The notes: a model not told the origin generated them from the sequence alone. Counted from the first letter of the stretch, positions 53,744 through 63,256 are shown. The stretch: 64,000 nt of DNA from an uncultured Bacilli bacterium (GCA_947589735.1 CANQCR010000001.1:109929-173928); one strand, 5' to 3'. Numbers and translations: made by a program.

Positions 53744-54517
53744 CTAATTTTTTTTATTAGATACCTTTTTACTTACATCTATTTGATTATCTAAATATTT
53801 AATAAAAGTGTTTCTTAATCGCATATAAACATTATGTAATTCTGGATTTTCTTGGGGTGTAATATATACCATTTTATCTTCCTTTGATACTAAAACTTGC
53901 AAGTGTGTTTTATGTACTAGTTGTTCAATAGGCCAACTAGCTAAATCATCAAAAAATTCATTCCTTTTATCCACATATAATATATGAATAACACTAAACC
54001 CATTAAATCTAGCTACCGGAGGTATTATTTCATATATTTTTTCTTGTAAATAATCTGGAAAATTTTCCCTAAATTTTTTACTTATCTCACCTTGCTTATA
54101 ATACATAACCATGTATATACGCGTCATCGTACTAGCCTGTTTTCTTTTAAAACATCTGATTTCACAGTAATCATCATCAACTACTACGCCTAGATCTTTA
54201 TATTTATCATTTAAAAGCATTTTTTCTAGTTTTTTGATAAAACCATTATAACTACTAGACTTTATTTTAATCTTTTTTATTCGATATCCAGGTTTCGCTG
54301 GTTCCTCTAAAAAATTAGCAATATATGGTACTATAACAAGTAAGCATACAAAACACAATCCAGCCCCAGATAAAGATGTTACAATTACGCAAAAATTACT
54401 ATTAATATCATCCCCCAGGCACAATCCTTCTATCAAACATATGCCAGCAGTAACAATAAAAACTTTAATGAGAAACTCCTTTTGCTTTTCCGATAACCTA
54501 GACATAAGCTTTTTCAA
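53744..54517 (-). CDS. Membrane protein downstream of the RHS gene (possible immunity or accessory)
   Basis: A 257-residue protein with two N-terminal membrane helices (about 14-36 and 42-70) and a cytoplasmic alpha/beta domain (RIKKIKIKSSSYNGFIKKLE to VYITPQENPEL; parts quoted). No family recognised. It starts 32 nt after the RHS stop. TTG at 54517 is preferred, with GGTGAT 4 nt upstream. Genes in this position after RHS toxins often encode immunity proteins, but the RHS tip here looks short, so the role is open. Confidence 0.65.
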   Translation of the reverse strand: MKKLMSRLSEKQKEFLIKVFIVTAGICLIEGLCLGDDINSNFCVIVTSLSGAGLCFVCLLVIVPYIANFLEEPAKPGYRIKKIKIKSSSYNGFIKKLEKMLLNDKYKDLGVVVDDDYCEIRCFKRKQASTMTRIYMVMYYKQGEISKKFRENFPDYLQEKIYEIIPPVARFNGFSVIHILYVDKRNEFFDDLASWPIEQLVHKTHLQVLVSKEDKMVYITPQENPELHNVYMRLRNTFIKYLDNQIDVSKKVSNKKN

Positions 54518-54549
54518 TAATATCACCCTTCAACATTCTATTTAATAAA

Positions 54550-57500
54550 TTAGGCACTCCAAAAGTCCATAAGTGATGGAAACGGATTAACAGTTCTAGG
54601 TGGGCAACTATATACCTGTTTAGTATTAGCACTATCAACACTAAATGCATATGGCGTATTTTGTTTCTTACTTTTTTTACTAGTAGAATTTAGAGCATTT
54701 TTAATATTTTTACCTGTCGTAGTAGTACTTTGACTTGCCACTGTGCCTAAAACTTGATTGGCCGTTACTTTTCTTGTATATTTACCAGTAAAACTACTCT
54801 TAAACTTTGTCGGTTTAAACCATCCTTTATTTATTTTTACACCTTGATCTGCTATATCGCCAGTTATAGAATTTATAGTGCCATTTATTAATGTTTCATT
54901 AACAATTGTTCCTGCGGATTCTTTTAAATTACTTGCTGATAGTTTTTTGGATCCATTAACATATCTACCACCTTCATTAACTAGTGATTCAACACCACTA
55001 GATACAAAGCCAGAAGAAACAGGTCCAAGATTAAAACTAGCCATTACACCAGATACTGCTCCACCAGCGGCTGCACCCCACACATTATCTAAAGGGTCAT
55101 CGCCATTAATAACATTAGATGTTAGCTGAGAGACAAAACCAATAGCACCACCAATGAAACCACAAGCGACATGGAACCAAAACAATCCATTTACATCAGT
55201 TCTAGAAACAGGATTATTTTCACAATATAAATATAGATTGTGTCCTATTATATTTTCATTTGGGTTAATAACCTTATCAGGGCTTATAAATCTATGAAGC
55301 GATACACTATAATATCTGCCATCAATATAATAATAGTAGGTTTCAGTATCATAATAATAACCTCTATATCTATAGGGGTTTATATTAGCAATATGATCTT
55401 CTAACTCTGAAATATAATTTCCTTCGCCATCGGTTACACTATTAATACCGCCCCAGCTAGTATATGAATACTTGGCAACTATTGTTCCATTGGCATCAAC
55501 AATACCAACAATGCTACCATAATCATTTTTTATATAATAATAAGGTGTATCATTATAACTTAAACCAATTAATCTATTTTCCTGATCTCTTATATAGTAT
55601 ATCACATTATCGTTGATTGTTTCAAAAATAAGTGTTTGATTTTCATAATAATAGTTAGTCGTAACTCCATTTACTATTTTTTTAGTTCGACAACCATTAT
55701 GATTATATTCATATTTAATATTTGCATTTTTAGATTGTATTTCAACTAATTCACAAGTATTATCCCATGTAAGAGTAGTCGTTCCAATTTGGATTGGATT
55801 ACCACTACCATCATATAAAATATCTTCACCATTAAATCTTATTAATTGATCTTTCCATTCAGGATTATATTCAAACTTATCTTCGTATAATAAACCATCT
55901 GATACTAACTGATAAGTTCTTAAACTATACATATTTCCATCATTGTCATAATTATAAGTGAATCTTCGATTATGATCATAATCTGTTTCTTCAGATAATT
56001 GGTTATAACTATCATAAACATATTCTTTTTGAATTTGACCATTATGATATATTTTAAAGATGTTATTAGCATTATCATAGTAATATGAATATTTGTTATC
56101 ATCATATGTTACTTTTGATAATAATAAAGAACTTCTGTTACCATATGCTTTATACTCGTAGTTAACAAAATCTTTATCATTTAGTTTATATCCCGTTATT
56201 CTTCCTAATTCATCATACTTTAATTCTAAAGTAACACCATTGAATATTATTTTATTTGGTTCGTCTTCATCATTTAGTTCATAACTAACCGTATATTGTT
56301 TATCATTAAAATGACTGATTTGTTCAACAACATTATTTTCATCATCATATTTATATATTGTATCAAAGTCATTGGTTGAATATTTAATCAATTTTGTTGA
56401 ACTATCATAATCATATCTAATAACATTATCATCAGAAATTATTTTGGCTAAATTACCTTTAGAACTATAAACAAATCGATATTGTTTATCTCCTTTAACA
56501 AATTTTATCAAACGATCAAAATCATCATATTCAAACTGTAAAACTCCTCCATTAGTAGAAGTTGATTTTATAATATTACCATTATTGTAATCATATTCAT
56601 TTTTAAATAAGGAAATATTACCAACTAGAATCTCTGTTATATTAAGAAAATCATCACGATTGATATAATAAGTTTTACTTCCTGATTTAATTTTAGATAT
56701 TTGATCATGAAAATCATATTCATATTCAGTTTTTCTATCACCAAAAGTTGCACACGTTAAACGGTCTAGATTATCATAAATAAAATCTGATACTGTACCA
56801 TTATAATCAACGATTGATTGTAACAATCCACTATTTACATCATAAGTATACTTTTTTTCATTTAGTAAAGAATCAGTTATAGATTCAATAAAATTGCCAT
56901 CGGGTGTAAAAGAAGTATTATTTTCAATAAAAGTTGAAAAGCCAAATGGTTCAAAATAAAAATCAAAATTGCTGTCTTCATCTAAAATATTACCAATAGT
57001 TACTTCGTTATTTTTAACACAAACATATCCATCATTTTCATCTTCAAATGTTTTACATTGAATACGATAACTTCCATTTTTTTGTTTGAAGAAATTAAAT
57101 AACGAATTTTCTTGATGATAATATGATAATGAAATTTTAATATTTGAATAAGAAAAATATTTATCATTAATGATTTTATGGTTAATTGCGTAATAATCAT
57201 CTTTATTATCAATGTACCACCAATCAAAACAATCTTCATCCTGACTTACACAAAGATTACCATTTATATTTTTGATATAACTACTAGTTCCCTTTAATCT
57301 AATTCTATAGTAACCACTTTTTATATCATTAGTACTTTTTTTAGAAATTTTTATACATGTATTATTACCATTATCATCATATTTAAGTTGATTATTAATA
57401 GCACTAGCTGATATATGATTTAAAACTCTACTTTTATGTAAATTATCATATTCATATTTAAAGTTTTTACCCATCGGTGTTATCATAGAAACCAACTGCT

Positions 57501-60500
57501 GATGTTTATCATAATTAAATAATGTTACTTTATCATTAGCATTAGAAATTACTATTGGATTACCATTATCATCATAATCTATCATAATACTTTTAATATC
57601 TCTAAATAAACAAACATTGGTAATATATAGGTCATTAGCATTACCTGATTGCATAAATGTTAATTCAACGCCATCATAATCATAATATGCTACAAAAGAT
57701 ACTGAATAATGTTGCCATTCTTTTTCATTGATATTTAATGGTGTTGGAAGTAATACACATTGACCATTTTCATCTTCCTCTTTAGCAAATAAATTAAGGG
57801 TTACGTTATTCATAATTTCAATTGGCATTGCCTTAATACCATTATTTTTATACCAGAAAGAAAGGTAAAACTCATCACCCTTAGTTCCACTAACTGGAAA
57901 TATTCTCGTAATATCAGTGCTGACGATTGGATTCATTTTGACATGCAAAGCATTTATTCCCTTTTCTAATCCAACTACCTCACAATAATTCTTAGGATCT
58001 TCATCAGTATCATTTTTAGTATTATATGCGGTCATATTCCAACCTAATGTTCCTTTAGAAAAATCGGAATTGTCTATAAAATTATAATCATTGGCAACTT
58101 CGCCTTCTTCTAATTGTACATCATCAATATAAAGAGTTCCAATATCATCTATATATAAATTAATTGATAATTCACTCGCAGCATCCTCTGGATAATATAT
58201 TGTTTCATCATATCGAACAAAATCCTGATTTGGCAATATTTTTTTGCTGATAATTTCCATCGAGTTTCCTTCGCTGTTAAGATAAGAAAGACCTATTCGA
58301 ACACAACTATCATTTTTTAAATAAGCACTGAACGTATAATATTTACCTTTAGGTACATTTAACGTTTGATATATCTTTTGATTGGTAGCTGTACTCTTTG
58401 CTTCAAGACTATTTAATCCAAAATTATGTTCATCTGTAGATATTTTTAATATAGTATCTCCAGTCGTTATAAAATCAATGCCTTCATTTTCAAAACTAGT
58501 ATTCATCAGATAGTTATTGACATATTTTACAGGAACTTCCTCAGATACAATTTTATTAACATATGCATTATTACCATCTAAAGATTCACCATAGCTCTGA
58601 ACCATTGAATAGGCATCATTAATGTTTCCAACTGCTGATAAACAACTCATAGAAACGAGGTTTCCATAATCATTATAAGTTATTGTTTTTGATCTGTTTT
58701 TATTGTCAATTATAGTCGTTGACATAAAATCATAAGTAATATTTATACTGTTACCAATCGCATCATTATTTCCAACTTCGACAATAGTTTTTACTCGATA
58801 TGGTGTTTCATTATAATACTCATAATGATATCCCAAGCCATTAATATTTACAATTGAATCAATAAGTTTGCTATCACTATTATAATTTATTGTCATTTGT
58901 TCTTTTGAATTATCAATATACTTAATACGTCCATCCAAACCATACACTAACATCATTACTTGTTCTGTTGTTGTAATTTCTACATAATCACTATTATATA
59001 CAATCTTAATAGTATTATTATTGCAATCAGTAACACAACTAATTCTATTAGAATCATCGTAAGTGATATTTATTTCATCACCGTCAATATCTATTATTTT
59101 TGAAAGATATCCGATATCATTAATAATCTTAAAACACATACTGTTAGTTTGACCATCTTTTAAGATATATTCCGTATCAGTTTTTGTTATTTTAAAGAAC
59201 AGCCCATCTTCATCTTCATAATAATCATCAACTTTATAAAAATAGTGAAGTGTGCCATCTTGATCTTCATATATTAAATAATCTATATCTCCAATTTTTT
59301 GCGGTGTTAGAGTTTGAAATAAATCAAATTTATACCCTACTCCTAATCCACACTTATCATCACTTAAAACAAAGGAATGAGTATTATAAATTAAATTTAA
59401 TGAAGCTGGCATTTTACTATTAAATGTACTACCCAATTGAAAAATACCAACTAAATTTCCATTATAAGTATTTAGATACGTATCACCAAAAACAAATGAT
59501 TGTGTTATTAAATCAAAATAGTCTTCAACGCCAGTTTGATTTCGATAACTAATCATCAGCATAGGTCCAATATTAGTATCCTTAGCCGTATTATCTTTAG
59601 AAATATATGAAGCAACACTTATACTATCGTATATCTCATTATAGGCTTTGATCATGAATCCATAGTTTGGTACATTTGTATACCATTTCTTAACTAAATC
59701 AGTAACATCTACCGTATCAACAATAGAATAAAACTCATTATCAGGATATGGAATACTACTTGATCCTGGTAAAAAACCTTCAATATGTGAGTTATATTTA
59801 TCATTCATATTTTTCCATTTGGCATTGCTTTCTGTCCAACTAGACGTTACTTGATGAACCGATAATAATCCTCCAGTATAGGCATCCAATAGTGGATAAC
59901 CAGTTAACGATAACTTAGCATTTACAACTTGATTACCCGTTCCAATTTTAGGTAAGTCAAATCTAATCAGTGACCGATTAATAGTACCATTTTTTTCAAC
60001 ACCAATTTTTAAGATTTCTTTACTACCATTACTGATACTATCATCATTGGAATGAATATAAGTATCAGTAATCTCTTTTGTACTACTAACAATAGTGGGA
60101 TCAATTATGACAGGATAAGTAGCTTTTTCAAGCCATTCTTTATCTAAAATCAGTCTTAAAGTGTATCCTTCTTCTTGTTTTTCTACTACATAAAAGATAT
60201 TTGTATTATAATTTTCATTCTTATCGTACATATATGGTGGATCTAAAATAAAAACAATTTTATTACCATCAAACATCTCAATTTTATTTTCAGTTAAAGA
60301 TAATCTCAAGTTCGTATTTATTGTGAATACTATGTCGTTGTTAATAGCATCAATTGATTTTAAAATAATTTTTTCTTTTACTTTATTTGGTAACAAATTA
60401 TAATCTAAATCAATATCATTTAAAATATTAGGATACAAAATACCATATTTGTCTACTTTAGGTAATGTAATATTCCTATTTAAAACATCAAGAGCTAAAC

Positions 60501-60753
60501 AATTTTCACCATAAATAATTTTTATTAAGTCATCGTCATAGTTATTATTTTTACTAAAAAAGGCTCGATATTTATTATCTTTATTTCCATAACAATTTCC
60601 ATCTTCTATTAATCTATTATCAATATCAATATATTTTCCATCCTTTAGATAATGTATATCATCGCAATAAACTCTTGCTTCAATTAAACCATTTTTTTGT
60701 AAAAAATGTTTTTCCCTAGGACCTCTTAAGTTTGTTAATTCAATCTCTTCCAT
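54550..60753 (-). CDS. Large RHS/YD-repeat protein with DNRLRE, carbohydrate-binding-like and ricin-like domains
   Basis: A 2067-residue protein of the WapA-like/RHS group. It opens with the family lead (LRGPREKHF and IHYLKDGKYIDIDNRL) but no signal peptide. A DNRLRE-type domain lies at about 229-368, YD repeats from about 460, two beta-sandwich CBM-like segments at about 750-1050, a ricin-like trefoil at about 1143-1271, more YD repeats to about 1780, and the RHS core at about 1789-1854 (RYRGYYYDTETYYYY, ISPDKVINPNENIIGHNLY). The 210-residue tip is Gly/Ala-rich and matches no toxin I know. AAGGAGG is 7 nt before the chosen ATG; a longer frame starts inside the upstream gene. Confidence 0.92.
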   Translation of the reverse strand: MEEIELTNLRGPREKHFLQKNGLIEARVYCDDIHYLKDGKYIDIDNRLIEDGNCYGNKDNKYRAFFSKNNNYDDDLIKIIYGENCLALDVLNRNITLPKVDKYGILYPNILNDIDLDYNLLPNKVKEKIILKSIDAINNDIVFTINTNLRLSLTENKIEMFDGNKIVFILDPPYMYDKNENYNTNIFYVVEKQEEGYTLRLILDKEWLEKATYPVIIDPTIVSSTKEITDTYIHSNDDSISNGSKEILKIGVEKNGTINRSLIRFDLPKIGTGNQVVNAKLSLTGYPLLDAYTGGLLSVHQVTSSWTESNAKWKNMNDKYNSHIEGFLPGSSSIPYPDNEFYSIVDTVDVTDLVKKWYTNVPNYGFMIKAYNEIYDSISVASYISKDNTAKDTNIGPMLMISYRNQTGVEDYFDLITQSFVFGDTYLNTYNGNLVGIFQLGSTFNSKMPASLNLIYNTHSFVLSDDKCGLGVGYKFDLFQTLTPQKIGDIDYLIYEDQDGTLHYFYKVDDYYEDEDGLFFKITKTDTEYILKDGQTNSMCFKIINDIGYLSKIIDIDGDEINITYDDSNRISCVTDCNNNTIKIVYNSDYVEITTTEQVMMLVYGLDGRIKYIDNSKEQMTINYNSDSKLIDSIVNINGLGYHYEYYNETPYRVKTIVEVGNNDAIGNSINITYDFMSTTIIDNKNRSKTITYNDYGNLVSMSCLSAVGNINDAYSMVQSYGESLDGNNAYVNKIVSEEVPVKYVNNYLMNTSFENEGIDFITTGDTILKISTDEHNFGLNSLEAKSTATNQKIYQTLNVPKGKYYTFSAYLKNDSCVRIGLSYLNSEGNSMEIISKKILPNQDFVRYDETIYYPEDAASELSINLYIDDIGTLYIDDVQLEEGEVANDYNFIDNSDFSKGTLGWNMTAYNTKNDTDEDPKNYCEVVGLEKGINALHVKMNPIVSTDITRIFPVSGTKGDEFYLSFWYKNNGIKAMPIEIMNNVTLNLFAKEEDENGQCVLLPTPLNINEKEWQHYSVSFVAYYDYDGVELTFMQSGNANDLYITNVCLFRDIKSIMIDYDDNGNPIVISNANDKVTLFNYDKHQQLVSMITPMGKNFKYEYDNLHKSRVLNHISASAINNQLKYDDNGNNTCIKISKKSTNDIKSGYYRIRLKGTSSYIKNINGNLCVSQDEDCFDWWYIDNKDDYYAINHKIINDKYFSYSNIKISLSYYHQENSLFNFFKQKNGSYRIQCKTFEDENDGYVCVKNNEVTIGNILDEDSNFDFYFEPFGFSTFIENNTSFTPDGNFIESITDSLLNEKKYTYDVNSGLLQSIVDYNGTVSDFIYDNLDRLTCATFGDRKTEYEYDFHDQISKIKSGSKTYYINRDDFLNITEILVGNISLFKNEYDYNNGNIIKSTSTNGGVLQFEYDDFDRLIKFVKGDKQYRFVYSSKGNLAKIISDDNVIRYDYDSSTKLIKYSTNDFDTIYKYDDENNVVEQISHFNDKQYTVSYELNDEDEPNKIIFNGVTLELKYDELGRITGYKLNDKDFVNYEYKAYGNRSSLLLSKVTYDDNKYSYYYDNANNIFKIYHNGQIQKEYVYDSYNQLSEETDYDHNRRFTYNYDNDGNMYSLRTYQLVSDGLLYEDKFEYNPEWKDQLIRFNGEDILYDGSGNPIQIGTTTLTWDNTCELVEIQSKNANIKYEYNHNGCRTKKIVNGVTTNYYYENQTLIFETINDNVIYYIRDQENRLIGLSYNDTPYYYIKNDYGSIVGIVDANGTIVAKYSYTSWGGINSVTDGEGNYISELEDHIANINPYRYRGYYYDTETYYYYIDGRYYSVSLHRFISPDKVINPNENIIGHNLYLYCENNPVSRTDVNGLFWFHVACGFIGGAIGFVSQLTSNVINGDDPLDNVWGAAAGGAVSGVMASFNLGPVSSGFVSSGVESLVNEGGRYVNGSKKLSASNLKESAGTIVNETLINGTINSITGDIADQGVKINKGWFKPTKFKSSFTGKYTRKVTANQVLGTVASQSTTTTGKNIKNALNSTSKKSKKQNTPYAFSVDSANTKQVYSCPPRTVNPFPSLMDFWSA

Positions 60754-60779
60754 AATATTTCCTCCTTTTTCTAGTTTTA

Positions 60780-61472
60780 CTAGGAAATTCTCTTCCACAT
60801 ATAACAAGTAATATATGGTTGGAGATTATTATGAGCATTAGATGAACCAACACTAGAAACTGTATGTGTGTGTGAACCAGATGAATTCATTGAAGGTGGC
60901 GTATTAACTCCATCAGCTGCATATTTTTTATGAGCAATAGCTACATAAGCAGTTGAACTAGATGTAGAAACTTGAAGATATCCCGTATAAGTATGCTTAT
61001 GATTACCTCCAGAAACTTCGTGTGTATGTGCAGGAAGTTCATTAGTAGTTAAAACATGTTCTTTTTCACCAGCTTGGTGTTCAGCAACAGCAAACTCAGA
61101 TTGTGTTGGATCAACACCAACAATGCATCTTCCTTCTCCCCACAAAGACCATTCACCACCAAAAAAACTAGATGGGTTAGTATTATTCACTGATAAATAT
61201 ATACTTCCGATAGGATAAGCATCTAATACATTAAGAGTCATTTTATCAGCGTTATTATAAGATAATGAATTAACTGTTAAATTACCTTCAGCATCTAAAC
61301 TAAAATTACCATTTTTGGAATTTAAGCAAGAAATATTAGCAGTATCTACTTCCAAGTCAACACTATCTTCACTTTTAGTAAAAGCATCTACAATGTAATC
61401 AAGAATTAAATCTTCACTCCCTTCTAAATCTGGACTGCCTGTTATAGGCATTAAATCATTTGCTTCGTTCAT
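60780..61472 (-). CDS. Phage collar/tail-fibre-like protein
   Basis: A 230-residue protein. The second half matches phage tail-collar/baseplate receptor-binding domains: AYPIGSIYLSVNNTNPSSFF, GGEWSLWGEGRCIVGVD, ELPAHTHEV, GSHTHTV and the end NNLQPYITCYMWKRIS. Repeated HxH motifs are typical of metal-bound fibre tips. The ATG at 61472 has AAAGGA 8 nt upstream. It lies directly ahead of the RHS gene, gap 26 nt, so the two should be made together. Confidence 0.88.
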   Translation of the reverse strand: MNEANDLMPITGSPDLEGSEDLILDYIVDAFTKSEDSVDLEVDTANISCLNSKNGNFSLDAEGNLTVNSLSYNNADKMTLNVLDAYPIGSIYLSVNNTNPSSFFGGEWSLWGEGRCIVGVDPTQSEFAVAEHQAGEKEHVLTTNELPAHTHEVSGGNHKHTYTGYLQVSTSSSTAYVAIAHKKYAADGVNTPPSMNSSGSHTHTVSSVGSSNAHNNLQPYITCYMWKRIS

Positions 61473-61569
61473 TATAATCATCCTTTCTAATATTTAATAA
61501 ATAAGCAATAAGATTTCGCTGCTTTAAGCTCTTTACATAATTAAATGGTTGAATGCTAATCAACTCCAT
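61456..61569 (-). CDS. Possible small phage protein (37 aa)
   Basis: A short frame, MELISIQPFNYVKSLKQRNL and onward, with GGGAGG 8 nt before the ATG; it overlaps the collar gene by 17 nt in the compact style of phage operons. No family recognised. Confidence 0.4.
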   Translation of the reverse strand: MELISIQPFNYVKSLKQRNLIAYLLNIRKDDYNERSK

Positions 61570-61772
61570 AGGCTACACCTCCCTGATTCTCACAGAGCTA
61601 CATAAGTAGAAGTATCATTATACCCATTATTTTTCATCGCATTATTAAGAGCAACTCAATATTTATAACCAAGTATTAACCGCAAGCGTACTTGTTAACG
61701 TGCTTGTCCTAAGACATAATGGGAACGTATTTAATTATGTTTAACAAAATTGTCAAAGAGCTCTTATCCCAT
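61570..61772 (-). pseudogene. Decayed coding sequence upstream of the collar gene
   Basis: No intact gene. Minus-strand frames contain protein-like fragments ending in proper stops: STLTSTLAVNTWL (end near 61650) and VALNNAMKNNGYNDTSTYVAL (end near 61590, quoted in part as ALNNAMKNNGYNDTSTYVA), the second opened by an in-frame TGA. They look like remains of small phage genes or short tail genes without a clear start. Confidence 0.35.
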
Positions 61773-61822
61773 AAAAAAGAGGAATAAGGAGAAAGCATTA
61801 ATACCCTCTCACTATATTCCTC
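61773..61822 (-). terminator. Terminator of the sigma-like gene
   Basis: Minus-strand stem GAGGAATA/TATTCCTC closing a 28-nt loop, followed by TTTTTT. The long loop makes it weaker than others. Confidence 0.55.
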
Positions 61823-61844
61823 ACTAATTTGATATTTTTAAGGT

Positions 61845-62150
61845 CTAAATTTTCATTTTTTGAGAAATTTTTTGTAACCCTATATCTATACTATCTTTTA
61901 TAGATTGAATACTACAATTTTCTAGAGCCGCTATTTCCCTTAATGTAAAGTCATAAAAATAATACATTTTAATTCGTCTTTTTTGAAGATCAGGAAGGGC
62001 TTCAATCTCTTCCAATATTTTTTCATAAATAATTTTATTTAAGACCTTATCTTCTAGTGATTCATACTGACCCATAGTACGTTTAAATAATGTTGAATCA
62101 TTTAGCTCAAGATGTTCAGTATGACGATCATATTCATTTAAAAATTTCAA
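61845..62150 (-). CDS. Sigma-70 region 4-like phage/mobile-element regulator (5' part out of register)
   Basis: The frame from the first start codon (TTG) gives 101 residues: an N-terminal LNEYDRHTEHLELNDSTL helix and a sigma region 4 helix-turn-helix, LPDLQKRRIKMYYFYDFTLREI then AALENCSIQSIKDSI. Such proteins act as late or excision regulators in phages and conjugative elements. The same frame stays open for 56 more codons upstream, with NPYTLEVNHIL and KPKRRKDKY, which are typical of the family N-terminus, but has no ATG, GTG or TTG there. See the next entry. Confidence 0.7.
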   Translation of the reverse strand: MKFLNEYDRHTEHLELNDSTLFKRTMGQYESLEDKVLNKIIYEKILEEIEALPDLQKRRIKMYYFYDFTLREIAALENCSIQSIKDSIDIGLQKISQKMKI

Positions 62151-62359
62151 ATCTTGTAATTCAAAAGAATTAAAAAGATTATATAAATCATCTGTTAATT
62201 TAATAATCTCTTTATTACCATGACTATTAGTAAATACTAAAATATGATTTACCTCTAGCGTATAGGGGTTATATTTATCTTTTCTTCTTTTAGGCTTGCA
62301 TTTTAATCCTCCATTCCATTAACCTAAAAGATTATTGGAGGAGATCGAATATGTAACAT
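62151..62359 (-). other. Upstream part of the sigma-like frame, with short leader frames
   Basis: The sigma-like frame continues to a TAA at 62319-62321 with family-like residues (CKPKRRKDKYNPYTL). ATG at 62301 with GGAGG 6 nt upstream is one frame off and stops after three codons (ATG CAA GCC TAA). Further up, an 11-codon frame (MLHIRSPPIIF) starts at 62359 with GGAGTGAT 3 nt before it. Either a base change broke the gene, or initiation or decoding is unusual. Confidence 0.5.
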
Positions 62360-62434
62360 CGTATCACTCCAAACAAAAAAGTTTGAAGTCTACCCTAATT
62401 TTTTTGTTTAAAAAATCACACCACCTATTACGCT

Positions 62435-62463
62435 AATTAGGTAGCTTATTAAGCTACCTAATT
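62435..62463. repeat. Perfect 13-bp inverted repeat
   Basis: AATTAGGTAGCTT, ATT, AAGCTACCTAATT. No T run follows on either strand, so it is not a standard terminator; an operator, or a transposon or recombination end, is possible. Confidence 0.6.
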
Positions 62464-62477
62464 AAAAAAGGTCAAAA

Positions 62478-62499
62478 AAAAAGACATAAATGTCTTTTT
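62478..62499. terminator. Terminator of the secreted-protein gene
   Basis: AAAAAGACA, 4-nt loop, TGTCTTTTT; on the minus strand followed by nine or more T. Confidence 0.75.
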
Positions 62500-63256
62500 A
62501 CCAAGATCCTGACCAAGTGGCTTGTGCATAACCCATATTATCAAAATAATCTTCACTTGATGATGCAAAAGTAATACCGATATTGGAAACGGTAAAGTCT
62601 TTAGCCTTTTCTACTGAAACTGTTTTAACAGCGTGAGCATAATCCCCAGTTGCTTTTTGACTTATAATTGTTGAATTAACGGCTTTTGTTACATCAACAT
62701 CTAATGTTTGAGTTAGTGATGTAAGTTCACCTGTTGGAACTTTAAAAGTAGCTGATGAACCACTTGTAAATATTTGCGGATAAAATGTGTTTATTGTTTT
62801 ACATCCCTCACCTTTCAAACAATATGTTTGTTCAAAATATGGATCAAAAAGTGGCTTAACACTTGAATAATATCCAATGGCAATTGTGTCATAACTTCTA
62901 ACTTTTGGGAAGTTTTTCCACTCAAGATTAGCTCGATAGCGATAATAATTACCATTTGTCATTATCGAAGATGTTAATTTTTTATAAGTCGTCTCAACTG
63001 TAACATTGGTATTAGGATTTAAATCAGAAGTACTATAATTATCATATTCTTGTTTCGTAATCTCTTCAGTATATGACAAAGGTAATACCTGATTAACATT
63101 AATACTCATATAATCATCATACATAGTCGTTGTTTTAAAATATTTTTCCTCTTTAGATAATACTATAAAATTATCATCATCTATAGCAAAAATATTGCTT
63201 GAATTTATAAAAAATAAACAAGTAAGCATTAAAAACATTATAAATCTCTTTTTCAT
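62498..63256 (-). CDS. Secreted protein of unknown function
   Basis: A 252-residue protein with a clear signal peptide (FIMFLMLTCLFFINSSNIFA). The mature part is beta-rich with many Ser, Thr and Tyr, two cysteines (TYCLKGEGCK) that can pair, and ends with WSGSW. No family recognised. It lies between a truncated regulator and the sigma-like gene; the unit could be a small signalling or effector cassette, but this is inference. Confidence 0.65.
   Translation of the reverse strand: MKKRFIMFLMLTCLFFINSSNIFAIDDDNFIVLSKEEKYFKTTTMYDDYMSINVNQVLPLSYTEEITKQEYDNYSTSDLNPNTNVTVETTYKKLTSSIMTNGNYYRYRANLEWKNFPKVRSYDTIAIGYYSSVKPLFDPYFEQTYCLKGEGCKTINTFYPQIFTSGSSATFKVPTGELTSLTQTLDVDVTKAVNSTIISQKATGDYAHAVKTVSVEKAKDFTVSNIGITFASSSEDYFDNMGYAQATWSGSW

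Noticed and set aside
53573..61620. Use of TGA as tryptophan in the phage-like region
   Set aside because: Two short fragments have TGA where Trp could fit, but the 2067-codon RHS gene and the lysis genes use TGG only, and dnaG ends with TGA. Decay is the simpler reading.
62435..62463. The 13-bp palindrome as a rho-independent terminator
   Set aside because: No T run follows it on either strand; a proper terminator with T runs lies about 15 nt away.
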